DNA of 64,000 bases from Aphrocallistes beatrix. Lineage: Eukaryota; Porifera; Hexactinellida; Sceptrulophora; Aphrocallistidae. Under the pieces are notes generated by a model. It ran no database searches, had not been told where the DNA came from, and was given only the letters and a program-made list of their open reading frames with translations. The position numbers and the translations under genes were made by a program. Shown here in pieces: positions 10,084 through 19,850 of the stretch. Location: contig OY725488.1 of NCBI GenBank assembly GCA_963281255.1, positions 6,669,524 to 6,733,523 of the forward strand, in the 5' to 3' direction. The first letter of the stretch is position 1. The number at the start of each line of letters is the position of its first letter.

Positions 10084-10956
10084 TCAGTCATACTCTTGTT
10101 CTAGTTTCTCTCGCAATCGCTTCCTCTCTTCGACTTGTCTTAGTTTCATCAGTGTCAAAGATTCATAGTCACGAACAGTTACTGTTTCTGATGGCACAGA
10201 TGGGATAATATCGACCGAGCTCATCCGTTTTGGCTCCTTTATCCATTGGCATTTCATTGGATTGTCAGGGTTTCCCTCCTCCTTGCTTATTAGGTGACTA
10301 CAGTCCACTGAACCAAATTCAACCACCGCCCGACCTTTGTTCTTTGATAATACCACAGTACAATCTCCATATTTAGAGAAGATCTCCTTCAGAATTTCAG
10401 CATTATAATTCACTCTCCCATCTCCCTCATTAGAACACTTCCATTTCACTTTCAAAATACAGCTACCCTCAGCCATTCCTGAACCAGCTGCCATTTCTTC
10501 TCTCAATCGTTCAGTCTCTGCTCTCAATCTCTCTTCTCCTTCTTTCCGTAATCTGGTTATCTCTTCCTCCATCTTTCTCGTAGCTGCTTCTTCTCCAACA
10601 GTCGCACTCGTCGGTCTCTCCCGCTCTTTCCGCTCTAAGTCCTCCATCAGCTTACGCCGCTTGGAACTCAGTTCAAGGCGCCTCTTCTCTACTGCTAGAC
10701 GTGTCTTGATGAAGTTGTCGTAGGCTCTACGTGCACTGCAGTCTGTCAGTATGGCATAAATGTTTGTGAGCTTGCGAAACATTACTGTGCTATTCTCATC
10801 AGAATTCTTATCAGGATGGTACTTGAGTGCTTTTCTACGATAAGCAGAGGTGATTTCTCTTTCACTGCTCTCATGATTTACTCCTAGAAACTCATATAAA
10901 TCAGTATCTCCAAATTCTTTATAAAACTCTTTTACGCCATCTCTTCGTGAAGCCAT
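10084..10956 (-). CDS. DNAJC17: DnaJ homolog subfamily C member 17
   Basis: An intronless 290-residue protein. A J domain occupies about residues 18-82 with the HPD triad at 47-49 (YHPDK), which stimulates Hsp70 ATPase. A highly charged helical region follows (about 85-155, KRR/ERKERE). A C-terminal RRM-like domain lies at about 165-245 (core around RAVVEFGSVD). This J-coil-RRM order is characteristic of DNAJC17, a nuclear factor linked to spliceosome function. The ATG at 10956 gives MASRRDGVKEFY. The tRNA-Gly lies immediately downstream. Confidence 0.93.
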   Translation of the reverse strand: MASRRDGVKEFYKEFGDTDLYEFLGVNHESSEREITSAYRRKALKYHPDKNSDENSTVMFRKLTNIYAILTDCSARRAYDNFIKTRLAVEKRRLELSSKRRKLMEDLERKERERPTSATVGEEAATRKMEEEITRLRKEGEERLRAETERLREEMAAGSGMAEGSCILKVKWKCSNEGDGRVNYNAEILKEIFSKYGDCTVVLSKNKGRAVVEFGSVDCSHLISKEEGNPDNPMKCQWIKEPKRMSSVDIIPSVPSETVTVRDYESLTLMKLRQVEERKRLREKLEQEYD

Positions 10957-12000
10957 GGCTTATATAATAATTGCTAGTTAGGTAGAGAAAGAGGTGCAAA
11001 AAATTTGAAATTCTTTAAAATTTCAAGTCATTATCTTTTAAATTGTGGCTAGGGGCATTACGGCCGGACACAAACACTCATTTTAGAACGGCGGACTTAT
11101 CCCATTGAGGTATTGAAAAGTACTGAGAGCATGCTCACTAGGTACTGAGAGCATGCTCGTTAGTACTGAGAGAATGCTCACTAGGTACTGAGAGCATGCT
11201 CATTAGGTCATAGGCCATATATTGAAAAGTCGAGTGCGCATGCGCATAGGGTCGAGTGCGCATGCGCACAGGGTCGAGTGTGCATGCGCATTCAAAAGGG
11301 TCGAGTTCGTATGCGCATATCATCGTTTGTGTTTGTTATGGTATATTTACTCAACTGACTAGCCTTGCGGAAAATAATCAAGATGTCAGTAACAGCAGCC
11401 ACGTACGTGACGGCCACTTTTAGCCAGTCCTTTGAGTTCATCATATTCAGGTTTTACTATAAATATTACTTATATGTGATATGCGCGTTAAACAGCATCC
11501 GTATTATGTATAACCAGGAGTGTATTGGGAAGAGGGAACGGGGGAGAATGCCGTTCCCTTACTTTAAACCCAGAATGGCAACGCAAAGGCGCTTCTGTTA
11601 AATTTTTTAATGAATATTTAGACATTCTGTGAGGCAATCAAGTATATTTAGATGAGATTTTTGACACAAGCATCTTAATCCTTTACAAATTACTAATGCA
11701 TGCACTTTTCAGGATTTATCATGTCCTTTCAACTAAATTCTTCGGTTCCATGTGAATATAAACATATGAAGTCTGTACAGGTTGTCATTAACAACCATTA
11801 TTAAACAAGATGAGTTGAAAGACTCAAAACTGAGAAATTTCAATGTGGCTAACGAATTAGATATCATACTATATGAAGTATATTTACCTTTTGAGTGTAA
11901 AATCCAAATTAAGAATTTTTTGTAGCAACATTTCACTTGTTCGTTGAATCATTTGTTCCCATACCCTGCTTATGCATCTCCAATATTCTTAGTACAAGTA

Positions 12001-12268
12001 CAGTCGACAACCGTTAATTCGAACTTTCACTAATTCGAACAAATTTTGTTATTCATTTAAAATTTATAGAGTTCCATATTAATCCATCTGAGATAATTCG
12101 AACATCTAAATAGCTTCCATTCTAAGCATTATGTTGGGTATGCGTATGTATTTCATCTACATGTTTCAGTTATCAGGTAGAGTCTTTTTAAAAAAGATAT
12201 TTACAGTCGACAACAGTTAATTAGAACTATTTTTTCCCGTGACAGTTTGAATTAACGGTTGTCGACTG
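12001..12268. mobile_element. Pogo/Tigger-like MITE with TA duplication
   Basis: The ends are CAGTCGACAACCGTTAATTC and GAATTAACGGTTGTCGACTG, nearly perfect inverted repeats flanked by TA on each side (11999-12000 and 12269-12270). An internal copy of the end sequence starts near 12207. No coding capacity. This matches short pogo-type derivatives that use TA target sites. Confidence 0.85.
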
Positions 12269-12395
12269 TATTTCCAAATAAACTGCACATAAATACTTGC
12301 CAATGAGTAATACTAGTACTTCCAACTTAACGCAAAATATTGGTATGTATTACTTAATGCATACATATAATATACTCAACAATTAGACTTTTTCT

Positions 12396-13655
12396 GAGGC
12401 GCATGCATTAGTTCGAATTTCAAAGTAGTCGTTAGTTCGAATCGAATTTGGACATGTAGTCATTAGTTCGAATTGATTTTCAAAATATAATGTCAATCCA
12501 TAGCCTACTCTAATAATGCCTCACAGTAAAATAACCAAGGATGCGGTAATAGCCGAATGGATGAGGTGCCTGCATTTGTTAGAATTTTGAAGTTGTCATT
12601 TGTTAGAATTATCTCAACTGTCACTTGTTAGAATCATTTTTCTAGACTACTGTCACTTGTTAGAATCGTTTTCTAGACTACTGGCACCTGTTAGAATATA
12701 ATATCAGACATTTCCAATGCATTTATACATATGTATGTAGCTACATATGTAGCTACACGTGTAACTACACATGTAGCTACACGTGTAACTACACATGTAG
12801 CTACACATGTAGCTACACATGTAGCTACACGTGTAGCTACACATGTAGCTACACATGTAGCTACACATGTAGCTACACGTGTAGCTACACATGTGGCTAC
12901 ACATGTGGCTACACGTGTAGCTACACATATAGCTACACATGTAGCTACACATGTAGCTACACGTGTAGCTACACATGTAGCTACACGTGTATCTACACGT
13001 GTAGCTACACATGTGGCTACACGTGTAGCTACACATGTAGCTACACATGTAGCTACACATGTAGCTACACATGTAGCTACACGTGTAGCTACACATGTAG
13101 CTACACATGTAGCTACACGTGTAGCTACACATGTGGCTACACGTGTAGCTACACATGTAGCTACACATGTAGCTACACATGTAGCTACACGTGTAGCTAC
13201 ACATGTGGCTACACGTGTAGCTACACATGTAGCTACACATGCGGGAATGTAACGACATTCCATTGAAAAATTCTAAATTTTTCAAATCAACTCTTACTAA
13301 TCTTGGTTAAATACAAAAATCACACCTTAATACCATTTAGAAATAGGGTTAAAACAGCTTAGAAAATCGCTAAAATTGTCCTTAGAATGACCTGTTGCGC
13401 AATGATATGATGACTAATCGAAATTTTTCCAACGGATATATGTACTTTGATGCCATGTTTATATATGCTGGTAATACATTCTTAATGCCTATTCTGCATG
13501 GTTAACGATTTTAGGCTAATCGTGTATTAATCCATTCGGCTACTACTTCATCCCTAGTCCATGATTTTCAGTCTACTGTGAGGCATTATTAGAGTAGGCT
13601 ATGGCAATCAATAGTTTGAATAGATTTTCAATGTACTGTCATTAGTTCGAATATA
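12396..13655. repeat. Minisatellite-bearing repeat block with inverted flanks
   Basis: The block is framed by a perfect 31-bp inverted repeat at 12498-12528 and 13574-13604 (containing GCCTACTCTAATAATGCC). Weaker inverted similarity continues inward to AGCCGAATGGAT near 12553 and ATCCATTCGGCT near 13530. Short direct repeats of CATTAGTTCGAAT or TTGTTAGAAT occur at both edges. The core is the 12-bp satellite described separately. This arrangement suggests a MITE that has amplified an internal tandem array. Confidence 0.65.
12731..13242. repeat. 12-bp palindromic minisatellite (GTAGCTACACRT)n
   Basis: About 43 tandem copies of GTAGCTACACATGT-type units with a 12-bp period. Variation is almost confined to one A/G site (ACATGT or ACACGTGT) and a few GTGGCTAC variants. 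Each unit is built from adjoining palindromes (GTAGCTAC and ACATGT), so both strands read nearly the same. Open frames across it encode only repetitive CVAT or CSYM peptides and are an artefact of a period divisible by three. Confidence 0.95.
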
Positions 13656-14091
13656 TGACCAACGTATTATTTGTTGCTAACACCGAAGTTAACAACGCAC
13701 TTTTGAGGTACGAAATGTCACGCCTATGTATTAAAAATTATTCGCATCAGAGATGTGAGTTCCTAGTGAATTCTGGACATCATTTTCAAAATTTCCTACT
13801 AATTGCTATTTCCTTATTTTTGAGAATATTCAGAAGCAAATTAAACGGTCATTGTTTACAAATGACAGCAATAGATACTTACAGGGCAACCCGGGGTATC
13901 CCGCCGCAAAACCGGAAAAAAAGGCTTCTGGATGGGAAAATAAGAGAATACGGCATCATTGTTTTAATAATATGGTTGAGAAATAATTCTATTCGAACCT
14001 CTTTTTGAGGGTGCCTCTCCGCCCATTTATGAAGGCGCTTCTCAGCATCTTATTGATGTGATACTTAAAACAAAGATGCCTATTATAATCA

Positions 14092-14546
14092 TACACTGCT
14101 TGATTAAAAGTATTGTAACACCATAATGCTTTGTATCATAAATAATAATAAAATGGTCTATCTATGGACGCCAATCAATTAAACCCACCAGGGTTAATGA
14201 AATCTAACATCAAGTTCGAAGTATATGCACTCGAATAAATAAATCTAGAAGCTTCCTATAGATAATCCTTTACAAAGCGTAATTACTAGCACCTGTACCA
14301 CCTTGTGCCACTTGCCAACATTATATATTATGGGAACAAGTGGATCAAGGTGGCACAAGCGATAGTAATTATCCTTTAGGCATAATTAATGAATATAAAA
14401 CTTTTGTATAGATTTCGAATTTGATATCAGATTTTCAGTAGTTGCCGTGATTTTAATGAATTGGTTTCCATGGATAGACCCATTTTAGTGTTATTTATGA
14501 TGATGCAAAGTAATATGATGTTCCAATACCTTTGGCCAGGCAGTAT
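14092..14546. mobile_element. Tc1/mariner-type MITE with about 70-bp TIRs
   Basis: The left end begins TACACTGCTTGATTAAAAG and the right end is its imperfect inverted copy (CTTTGGCCAGGCAGTATA). Pairing continues through AAATGGTCTATCTATGGA and TCCATGGATAGACCCATTT. A second inner palindrome near 14287-14370 pairs CACCTTGTGCCACTTG with CAAGGTGGCACAAGC. No transposase frame is present. TA-like flanks suggest Tc1/mariner ancestry. Confidence 0.7.
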
Positions 14547-14770
14547 ATAATTAGTGATGGTATTGTTTTGATGAAGTTCACAAATAATAAGCATAAATAT
14601 TAGTTTCTACATTTTCGAAAACCAGGATACCAAAGGGCGCCCAGATTATGCTAAGAGTGGCGCAGTAATTCAGAACGTTCCTTCACTTTTTAGACTTAAG
14701 AATACACCGCTACGTATAACGGATAGCATACAAATTATATTTGAATACACATATTATGTACGTATATACT

Positions 14771-15281
14771 AGGGCCGTAGACAACTTTTGGAAAGTGGGG
14801 GGGCTTTAAAAATCGATGTGGAAGTTATATTTATATTTACCATTTTATTTATTGAATATTTTAATTGTTGATTTTTTAAAATTACTACATTTTAATTATT
14901 CAATTGTGTTTGTTTTTATATCTAAATCGAATACATATATACATACTTCTAAGTTTTTGGTTTTGACACAAGCTCTATAATTCGTGCACAATGTCAATAC
15001 TCACCTGGCTTAAGAAATCTCAACTTCCGGATGTTTCTATTATGGAGGACGAGAAAACTTCCGGTATAGAATTAAATCAAGAGATTGGTTATCCAATTTC
15101 TCACCAACATCAGGCGGAGGGATTACAAATGTAATTCAAGCCAGGGGAGAACCTATTTTTTTTGGGAGGGGATAGCCCCACCAATGATGGGTTGTCTTGA
15201 AGAAACCCTAACTGATGGTAAAAAAACTGGGGGGGGCTTAAGCCCCCCAAGCCCCCCCAGCCCCCCCTTGTCTACGGCCCT
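14771..15281. mobile_element. hAT-like MITE with poly-G/poly-C subterminal tracts
   Basis: The ends read AGGGCCGTAGACAAC and TTGTCTACGGCCCT. Flanks are TATATACT (14763-14770) and GATATACT (15282-15289), an 8-bp duplication with one mismatch. Subterminal G and C runs (GTGGGGGGGCTT and AAGCCCCCCAAG) pair with each other. The 511-bp interior has no recognisable transposase. It lies inside the larger inverted-arm structure. Confidence 0.8.
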
Positions 15282-15498
15282 GATATACTTGTATGTATAG
15301 TAAAACCTGAATATGATGAACTCAAAGGACTGGCTAAAAGTGGCCGTCACGTACGTGGCTGCTGTTACTGACATCTTGATTATTTTCCGCAAGGCTAGTC
15401 AGTTGAGTAAATATACCATAACAAACACAAACGATGATATGCGCATACGAACTCGACCCTTTTGAATGCGCATGCGCACTCGACTTTTCAATACCTCC

Positions 15499-16212
15499 AT
15501 AGGCGGCGATTTGAGCAAATTATTGGGGGGGGGGCGAGATTTTTTTTCATCATCAGAGATTAACTAATTAATTCAATATCATTATAGTATATCAAGTATG
15601 AGTGTATTAATGCATAATGGTAACTAGAAATATAGCAAGGATCAAGATATGGTGCACTTTAACTTTATATCGAAGTTTCAAATATATTTTGTCTTACTTC
15701 ATTTCGACTTATACATTCCTTCAACAAGTTCTTCATATTAAGGAGATCAAGTTCTTCTTTATATGTTGATAAAATCAACAACGAATTTAGCCTTGCTTGA
15801 GTCATGGTGCTACGAAGGTAAGTCTTTAGACGTCGAAGGTGACTAAATGATCGTTCTGCATTAGCAGTTGAAGCAGGACAAACTAAATAATATTTTATCA
15901 TAGTTAACACCATAGTCCATAGCATAGGAAGATATTTTTCATTCAGCTTCAAGGCGCTAGAGTCGAGTTTATCGTAACCATAATGCTTACAAACTATTCA
16001 TTCTTTTATAGCACGATTAATTTCTTGAAACCATATAATAAATGTTTAGAGTGAACACCAATAATATAATAATAGTGTTCATTACTTAATACGTCTAACT
16101 TCACTTTTCTTAAGTAGTTGGTATAGATAATAAATATTGGGGGCAAAAAGTTCTCGCCTCCTTATTATTGGGGGGGCAATCTCCCCTCTGGCCCCCCAGG
16201 ATCGCCGCCTAT
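15499..16212. mobile_element. Degenerate hAT element with transposase remnant
   Basis: Inverted ends ATAGGCGGCGAT and ATCGCCGCCTAT bound a 714-bp segment with subterminal G runs. It contains a minus-strand transposase fragment (see the pseudogene). A clean 8-bp target duplication was not found, so the boundaries or age are uncertain. It was apparently inserted at the outer edge of the right inverted arm. Confidence 0.7.
15665..15952 (-). pseudogene. hAT transposase C-terminal dimerisation fragment
   Basis: A 95-residue frame containing VCPASTANAERSFSHLRRLK followed by LNSLLIL. This is the C-terminal hAT dimerisation domain typical of hAT transposases and ZMYM-type relatives. No RNase-H-like catalytic core or zinc finger is present upstream, so it is a truncated remnant. 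It sits within matching hAT-like terminal repeats, which supports the assignment. Confidence 0.8.
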
Positions 16213-16424
16213 GCATTAGGTACTGAGAGCATGCTCATTAACTAATACTTGTAACCTTAAATTTTTAAAGGATCGATATTTATCGTCCTAAATTTCTAAA
16301 TTAAAGTCAAATCTATGTGTGTATATGAATGATAATACGTATATTACATACTACACAGTTAACCTACATCTACTCGTAATCAGATCATGTATATTAGATT
16401 ACCATAGTAATGGACATACCTATT

Positions 16425-16520
16425 TTACGGAATATTCCATTCCGGATATTATAAATGCCTAATTTACGGAATGTTCCGTAAATTAGGCATTTATAATATC
16501 CGGAATGGAATATTCGGTAA
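16425..16520. repeat. Near-perfect 96-bp palindrome (47-bp arms, 2-bp loop)
   Basis: The left arm starts TTACGGAATATTCCATTCCG and the right arm ends CGGAATGGAATATTCGGTAA. The arms meet at GGAATGTTCC with only two unpaired bases. One mismatch pair was seen near the tips. The motif TAATTTACGGAAT also recurs around 2660-2950. Confidence 0.9.
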
Positions 16521-17303
16521 GATACTGGTGTTCACTGTTAACAGTACCCTTAAGTTTTCTTAGTTAAGAAAACTAGCAGAAACTAAGTCAAGACTTAGTT
16601 TTAGCTTAGTATAAGTTTAGTGAATAAGGCTCCAGATTATTTTAGTTTCCATTATTGAGTAAGGATGAAAAAAAAAGGACATCGTTTTGCTCTCCCAAAG
16701 GGAATCAATCGCGATAAAGCTAAATTATCACTGATTTAGAGAAAGATGGCGACATTAGAACTGCTCCAAAGTTCAATTACACGTACGATACTTATAATGA
16801 TAATTGTAAGTTGCATCACATTGTAGCCACACTATTGCAAAGAGTTATTAATCAAGTTGACTTTCTCACTAAAAAGACAACCAGAAAGGACGTGTCAGTA
16901 CTATGGGACTGCGAACTCGGTTTTGCTTGTCGCCTCTTCTTCCGATGTGGTCTACACTCAATCTGCTAGATCTAGAGGCGTGAAATCTTGTCCGCAGGCA
17001 CATAAACGTCGGGGGTACATGTTCTCTGGACTATAAACATTTAGACTTAGTTCATCTTCATGGTGAGTAAACGAAGATTCTAATAATTTTGCATTGGAGC
17101 ATGATCAGAGCATTAACATTAACATTATCATTATGCTGACATCATGATGTCAGATCACATCATGATGACGATGTAAAAGCTCCAATTCTACTTTTTTTAT
17201 GCTAAGATGTGCCGATCTAATGAATGGTAAGAGATAGGATAAAATGTATTGGTAATAAAATGTTCATTTTGGATGCAGTGTTGGCTAAATATAGATATTG
17301 ATT
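16521..17303. other. Intergenic DNA with short palindromes
   Basis: No gene is supported. Small palindromes occur at 16555-16575 (AGTTTTCTTAGTTAAGAAAACT region) and 17140-17165 (TGACATCATGATGTCA). Confidence 0.5.
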
Positions 17304-17380
17304 ACACAAGCGCGTTTCGTTTCCTTGCGCTGCGCGGCTAACGAACAATTCGCGTCCGAGTCACTCTGCGGGCGACTGGG
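17304..17380 (+). repeat. GC-hairpin repeat module, copy A (degenerate)
   Basis: Begins ACAAGCGCGTTTCGTTTCC and continues with CTTGCGCTGCGCGGCT. The internal GGACACTTCGTGTCC hairpin seen in other copies is mutated here. It stands out as GC-rich in an AT-rich setting. It is followed within 30 bp by copy B. Confidence 0.75.
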
Positions 17381-17410
17381 GATATATCTTCTAAATTTAA
17401 TTTTAAAATC

Positions 17411-17900
17411 TACAAGCGCGCTTCGCTTACTTGCGCTGCGCGGCTGGCAGACATTTTGTGTCCGCCGGAGGCGCCCTTTGGGCGCCTGTGGTCACCATTG
17501 ATTAATTATATAGGAGATAACATCTCTAAATACGTCTGTCCTACTGTAAGATATCGCACGAAAAATCACTAAATTTGTCAATTTTAAATTGTAATGATGA
17601 CGTCATAACAGAGTGATGAGTCATCATTTTTTGATGATAGTTGTATTACATGTGAGGAATATTAATATACACATTCTATTAAAATTTCAGCCTTCTATCA
17701 CCTAAAATGACTGAGTTATAGTCGAAAAACTGAAATGTCTAATTATAAAAGAGGTGACAATGACGTCATAATTCCATGATGAGTCGAGATTTTCGTCAGA
17801 GCTCAGAACTTATCGGAGCCATAGCCAAAAGACTCCTACATGCCAAAAATCAGCTTTCTACGCCTGGCAGTTTCTTCAATCAATTCGTTACAGATATATA
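17411..17900 (+). mobile_element. GC-hairpin repeat family, copy B with body
   Basis: The head (17411-17495) has CAAGCGCGCTTCGCTTAC, CTTGCGCTGCGCGGCTGGC and the hairpin GGCGCCCTTTGGGCGCC. The body (17500-17900) carries TGATGACGTCATA, GATGAGTCATCATTTTTTGA, AAAATTTCAGCCTTCTATC, a second TGACGTCATAATTCC, and CAATCAATTCGTTACAGATA at its end. The same order recurs at 17911, 41481 and in truncated form at 20790 and 47278. It has no coding capacity and no obvious terminal inverted repeats. Confidence 0.8.
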
Positions 17901-17910
17901 TATACTATAT

Positions 17911-18179
17911 ATACAAGCGCGCTTCGCTTGCTTGCGCTGCGCGGCTGGCGGACACTTCGTGTCCGCCGGAGGCTCCCTTCGGTCACCTGGAGGTGACATT
18001 GGTTAATTAAACGGGATATATCATCTCTAAATATGTACATCTTAGTTTTAAAATCGATATCACTCGAAAAAACACCAAATTTGTCAATTTTTAAAATTTT
18101 GATGAGTAATGATGACGTCATAGCAATGTGATGAGTCATCATTTTTTAATGATAGTTGCATCATATGTGAGGTATCTTA
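17911..18179 (+). mobile_element. GC-hairpin repeat family, copy C (5' part)
   Basis: The head has a perfect GGCGGACACTTCGTGTCCGCC hairpin region. The body is cut after GTGAGGTATCTTA, where the Tc1-like element at 18180 is inserted at TA. The continuation is at 19537-19850, beginning TAGCATACAGATTCTATTAA. This shows directly that the Tc1 element inserted into an older copy of this family. Confidence 0.85.
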
Positions 18180-19536
18180 CAGTCTGTAACGAAATTATTT
18201 ACAATTTTGCTACTTCATTTTTTTTGGATATTCGTATGATATGACCAGATAAAAAGTAAATTTTATCACTTACGATAATAGTTAATCATATTCATTTTAA
18301 TTGGACTAGTAGTTTATTTTTTTCCCATTCAAATTGATCACCATTTGACAGCGTCTCTTCATCGAGTTGATGAAGTTGCCTAAAAATATAGGATCAAATT
18401 GAAGCCACTCCACTTCGATCATCTTTTTTAGTTCAGTTAGGTCTTTTGGTGCCCTTGTTTGTATTCTTTGCTTGAGAACTGCCCAAAGGTTCTCTATAGG
18501 ACTTAAATCTGGACTATTTGGTGGCCAATCTATCACAGGGATCTTCTTCGAAGCCTTATAAGCTGTGGATGCCCTCGATTTATGAACACTCGAGTTGTCT
18601 TCTTGCATTTTCCAGCCATCTGGGTACAACACATTAGCAGTCTCGATTAATACCTCATTTAAAACGTCGCAATAATGTATTGAATTGAAATTATGCTTGA
18701 AAATACTGACTGGTGTTGCGCCGCGAGCGGATATTCCCCCCCAGATGTGTAATTTAGGAGTGTGTCGAGGAATATTTAATACTGGTTTCGCACCCTTCGT
18801 CCACAGATGAACCTTGCCGCTTTGCAGCCAGATTGAGCATTCATCTGTGATAAATACTTTGTTCCAACGTATGTTCATATGTTGTTTCGCCCAGTTAACT
18901 CGTTTCATCTCAGTAGCTGGAGTAATGAATGGCCCTCTAACGGCCGATTTCTTGGAGTAACCTAACTTTTTCGTAGTCCTCCATATGCTCTCATGTGACA
19001 CATCCACCCCCCTTTCTAGCTTGAATTGGCTCTTTAGGGTACGCAAAGATATCCTAGGTTGGTTTCGTAATTTAATGCCTAATGAAATACGGTCGCTCTC
19101 GGTTAATTTCATCGGTCTTCCAGCTCCCTTCTTGTGGTCCAACTTCTCACCGCATTGGAGCTTGGCACGCACATTGTAAACTGATTTCAAAGAAACGCCA
19201 CATCGTACAGATATCTGTTTAATTGAATGTTTATTGGCCACAAGATATTCTGAGACCTCTTCTCTCTTAGTTTGCTGCATTTCGGAGGAAAATATCCTGA
19301 AATATGATGAAAAATCTAACATCATGTCAAAAATAGTTAATAATTTAGCAAAATAAATCATTTTAATATCATAAAATTTAGGAATGGACTTTGATTACAT
19401 ACTGATTCGATTTATTTGACAAATACGACTTGGGATTACCCAAAAAACAACAGATGGTTAGTTAAATTAGGTTAGATTTAATGCTATGGTATTATATAAA
19501 GTATGAAAAAATTGTAAATAATTTCGTTACAGACTG
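18180..19536. mobile_element. Apparently intact Tc1-like transposon
   Basis: A 1357-bp element with ends CAGTCTGTAACGAAATTATT and its inverted copy AATAATTTCGTTACAGACTG, extending about 29 bp. The flanking TA duplications are at 18178-18179 and 19537-19538. It contains one full-length minus-strand transposase frame. Similar ends, exact TA duplication and an unbroken frame all suggest recent insertion and possible activity. Confidence 0.93.
18306..19280 (-). CDS. Tc1-family DDE transposase
   Basis: A 324-residue transposase from the ATG at 19280 (MQQTKREEVSEYL). An in-frame extension to 19361 gives 351 aa but starts outside the conserved domain. The N-terminal paired helix-turn-helix region spans about residues 1-115, with a GRPMKLTESD linker. 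The catalytic DDE triad is visible as D in VFITDECSIW, D in MQEDNSSVHKS and E in WPPNSPDLSPIENLW, with 34-residue-type spacing as in Tc1 (DD34E). No frameshift or stop was seen. It would excise and reinsert the surrounding element at TA sites. Confidence 0.92.
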   Translation of the reverse strand: MQQTKREEVSEYLVANKHSIKQISVRCGVSLKSVYNVRAKLQCGEKLDHKKGAGRPMKLTESDRISLGIKLRNQPRISLRTLKSQFKLERGVDVSHESIWRTTKKLGYSKKSAVRGPFITPATEMKRVNWAKQHMNIRWNKVFITDECSIWLQSGKVHLWTKGAKPVLNIPRHTPKLHIWGGISARGATPVSIFKHNFNSIHYCDVLNEVLIETANVLYPDGWKMQEDNSSVHKSRASTAYKASKKIPVIDWPPNSPDLSPIENLWAVLKQRIQTRAPKDLTELKKMIEVEWLQFDPIFLGNFINSMKRRCQMVINLNGKKINY

Positions 19537-19850
19537 TAGCATACAGATTCTATTAAAATTTCAGCCTTCTATCTCCTATAATGGCTGAGTTATGCCCGAA
19601 TTACTGTGTTGCTTAACTTTTAAAAATGTGACAATGACGTCATAATTCCATGATGAGTCGACATTTTGCTCTGAACTCAGAACTTACTGGAGCCATAGCC
19701 AAAAGACTCCCACATGCCAAAAATCAGCCTTCTGCGCCCGGCAGTTTCTTCAATCAATTCGTTACAGATATATATATATATATATATATACAATAATCGA
19801 GTTTTAATAGTAAGGATACATATACGTATACACATTAATCGAGTTTTAAT
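19537..19850 (+). mobile_element. GC-hairpin repeat family, copy C (3' part)
   Basis: Continues copy C after the Tc1 insertion, with AAAATTTCAGCCTTCTATC, TGACGTCATAATTCC, CAATCAATTCGTTACAGATA and a (TA)n tract. It ends with two copies of ATCGAGTTTTAATA. The foldback element at 19851 interrupts the last ATCGAGTTTTAATAGTAAGG copy. Confidence 0.8.

Larger units (their letters stand above)
11110..15498. mobile_element. 4.4-kb composite element with about 200-bp inverted arms
   Basis: The left arm (11110-11460) and right arm (15297-15498) are near-identical in opposite orientation over about 200 bp, from the GTCGAGTTCGTATGCGCATA region to AGGTTTTACTAT. The left arm also carries four copies of TAGGTACTGAGAGCATGCTC and extra copies of GTCGAGTGCGCATGCGCA. 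The right arm holds only one GTCGAGTGCGCATGCGCA copy. No transposase was seen between the arms. The interior is filled by later insertions: a pogo MITE, the 12-bp minisatellite block, a Tc1-type MITE and a hAT MITE. It is either a large foldback transposon or the ends of a decayed element. The superfamily is unknown. Confidence 0.7.

Noticed and set aside
11365-11601. A short frame MRKIIKMSVTAATYVTATF found twice (also at 15153-15392)
   Set aside because: The two copies are just the inverted arms of the large repeat, and the frames diverge and end immediately outside the arm.
12731-13242. CRISPR-like regular array
   Set aside because: The units are contiguous with no unique spacers, and the sequence is clearly a eukaryotic nuclear genome.
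12691-13285. Long open frames on both strands with CVAT, CSYM or HVAT repeats
   Set aside because: They lie wholly in the 12-bp minisatellite. A period divisible by three keeps all frames open, so they are not genes.
13655-14008. A 117-codon plus-strand frame
   Set aside because: No recognisable domain, AT-rich composition, and it starts inside a repeat block. It is probably chance.
17304-17500. GC-rich islands as bacterial DNA transferred into the genome
   Set aside because: The same module recurs at several sites with a repeat body, so it is a repeat family. No bacterial gene is present.
18306-19361. Start of the Tc1 transposase at 19361 instead of 19280
   Set aside because: The extra 27 residues are hydrophobic and unlike any Tc1 N-terminus. 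The helix-turn-helix begins right after the ATG at 19280.
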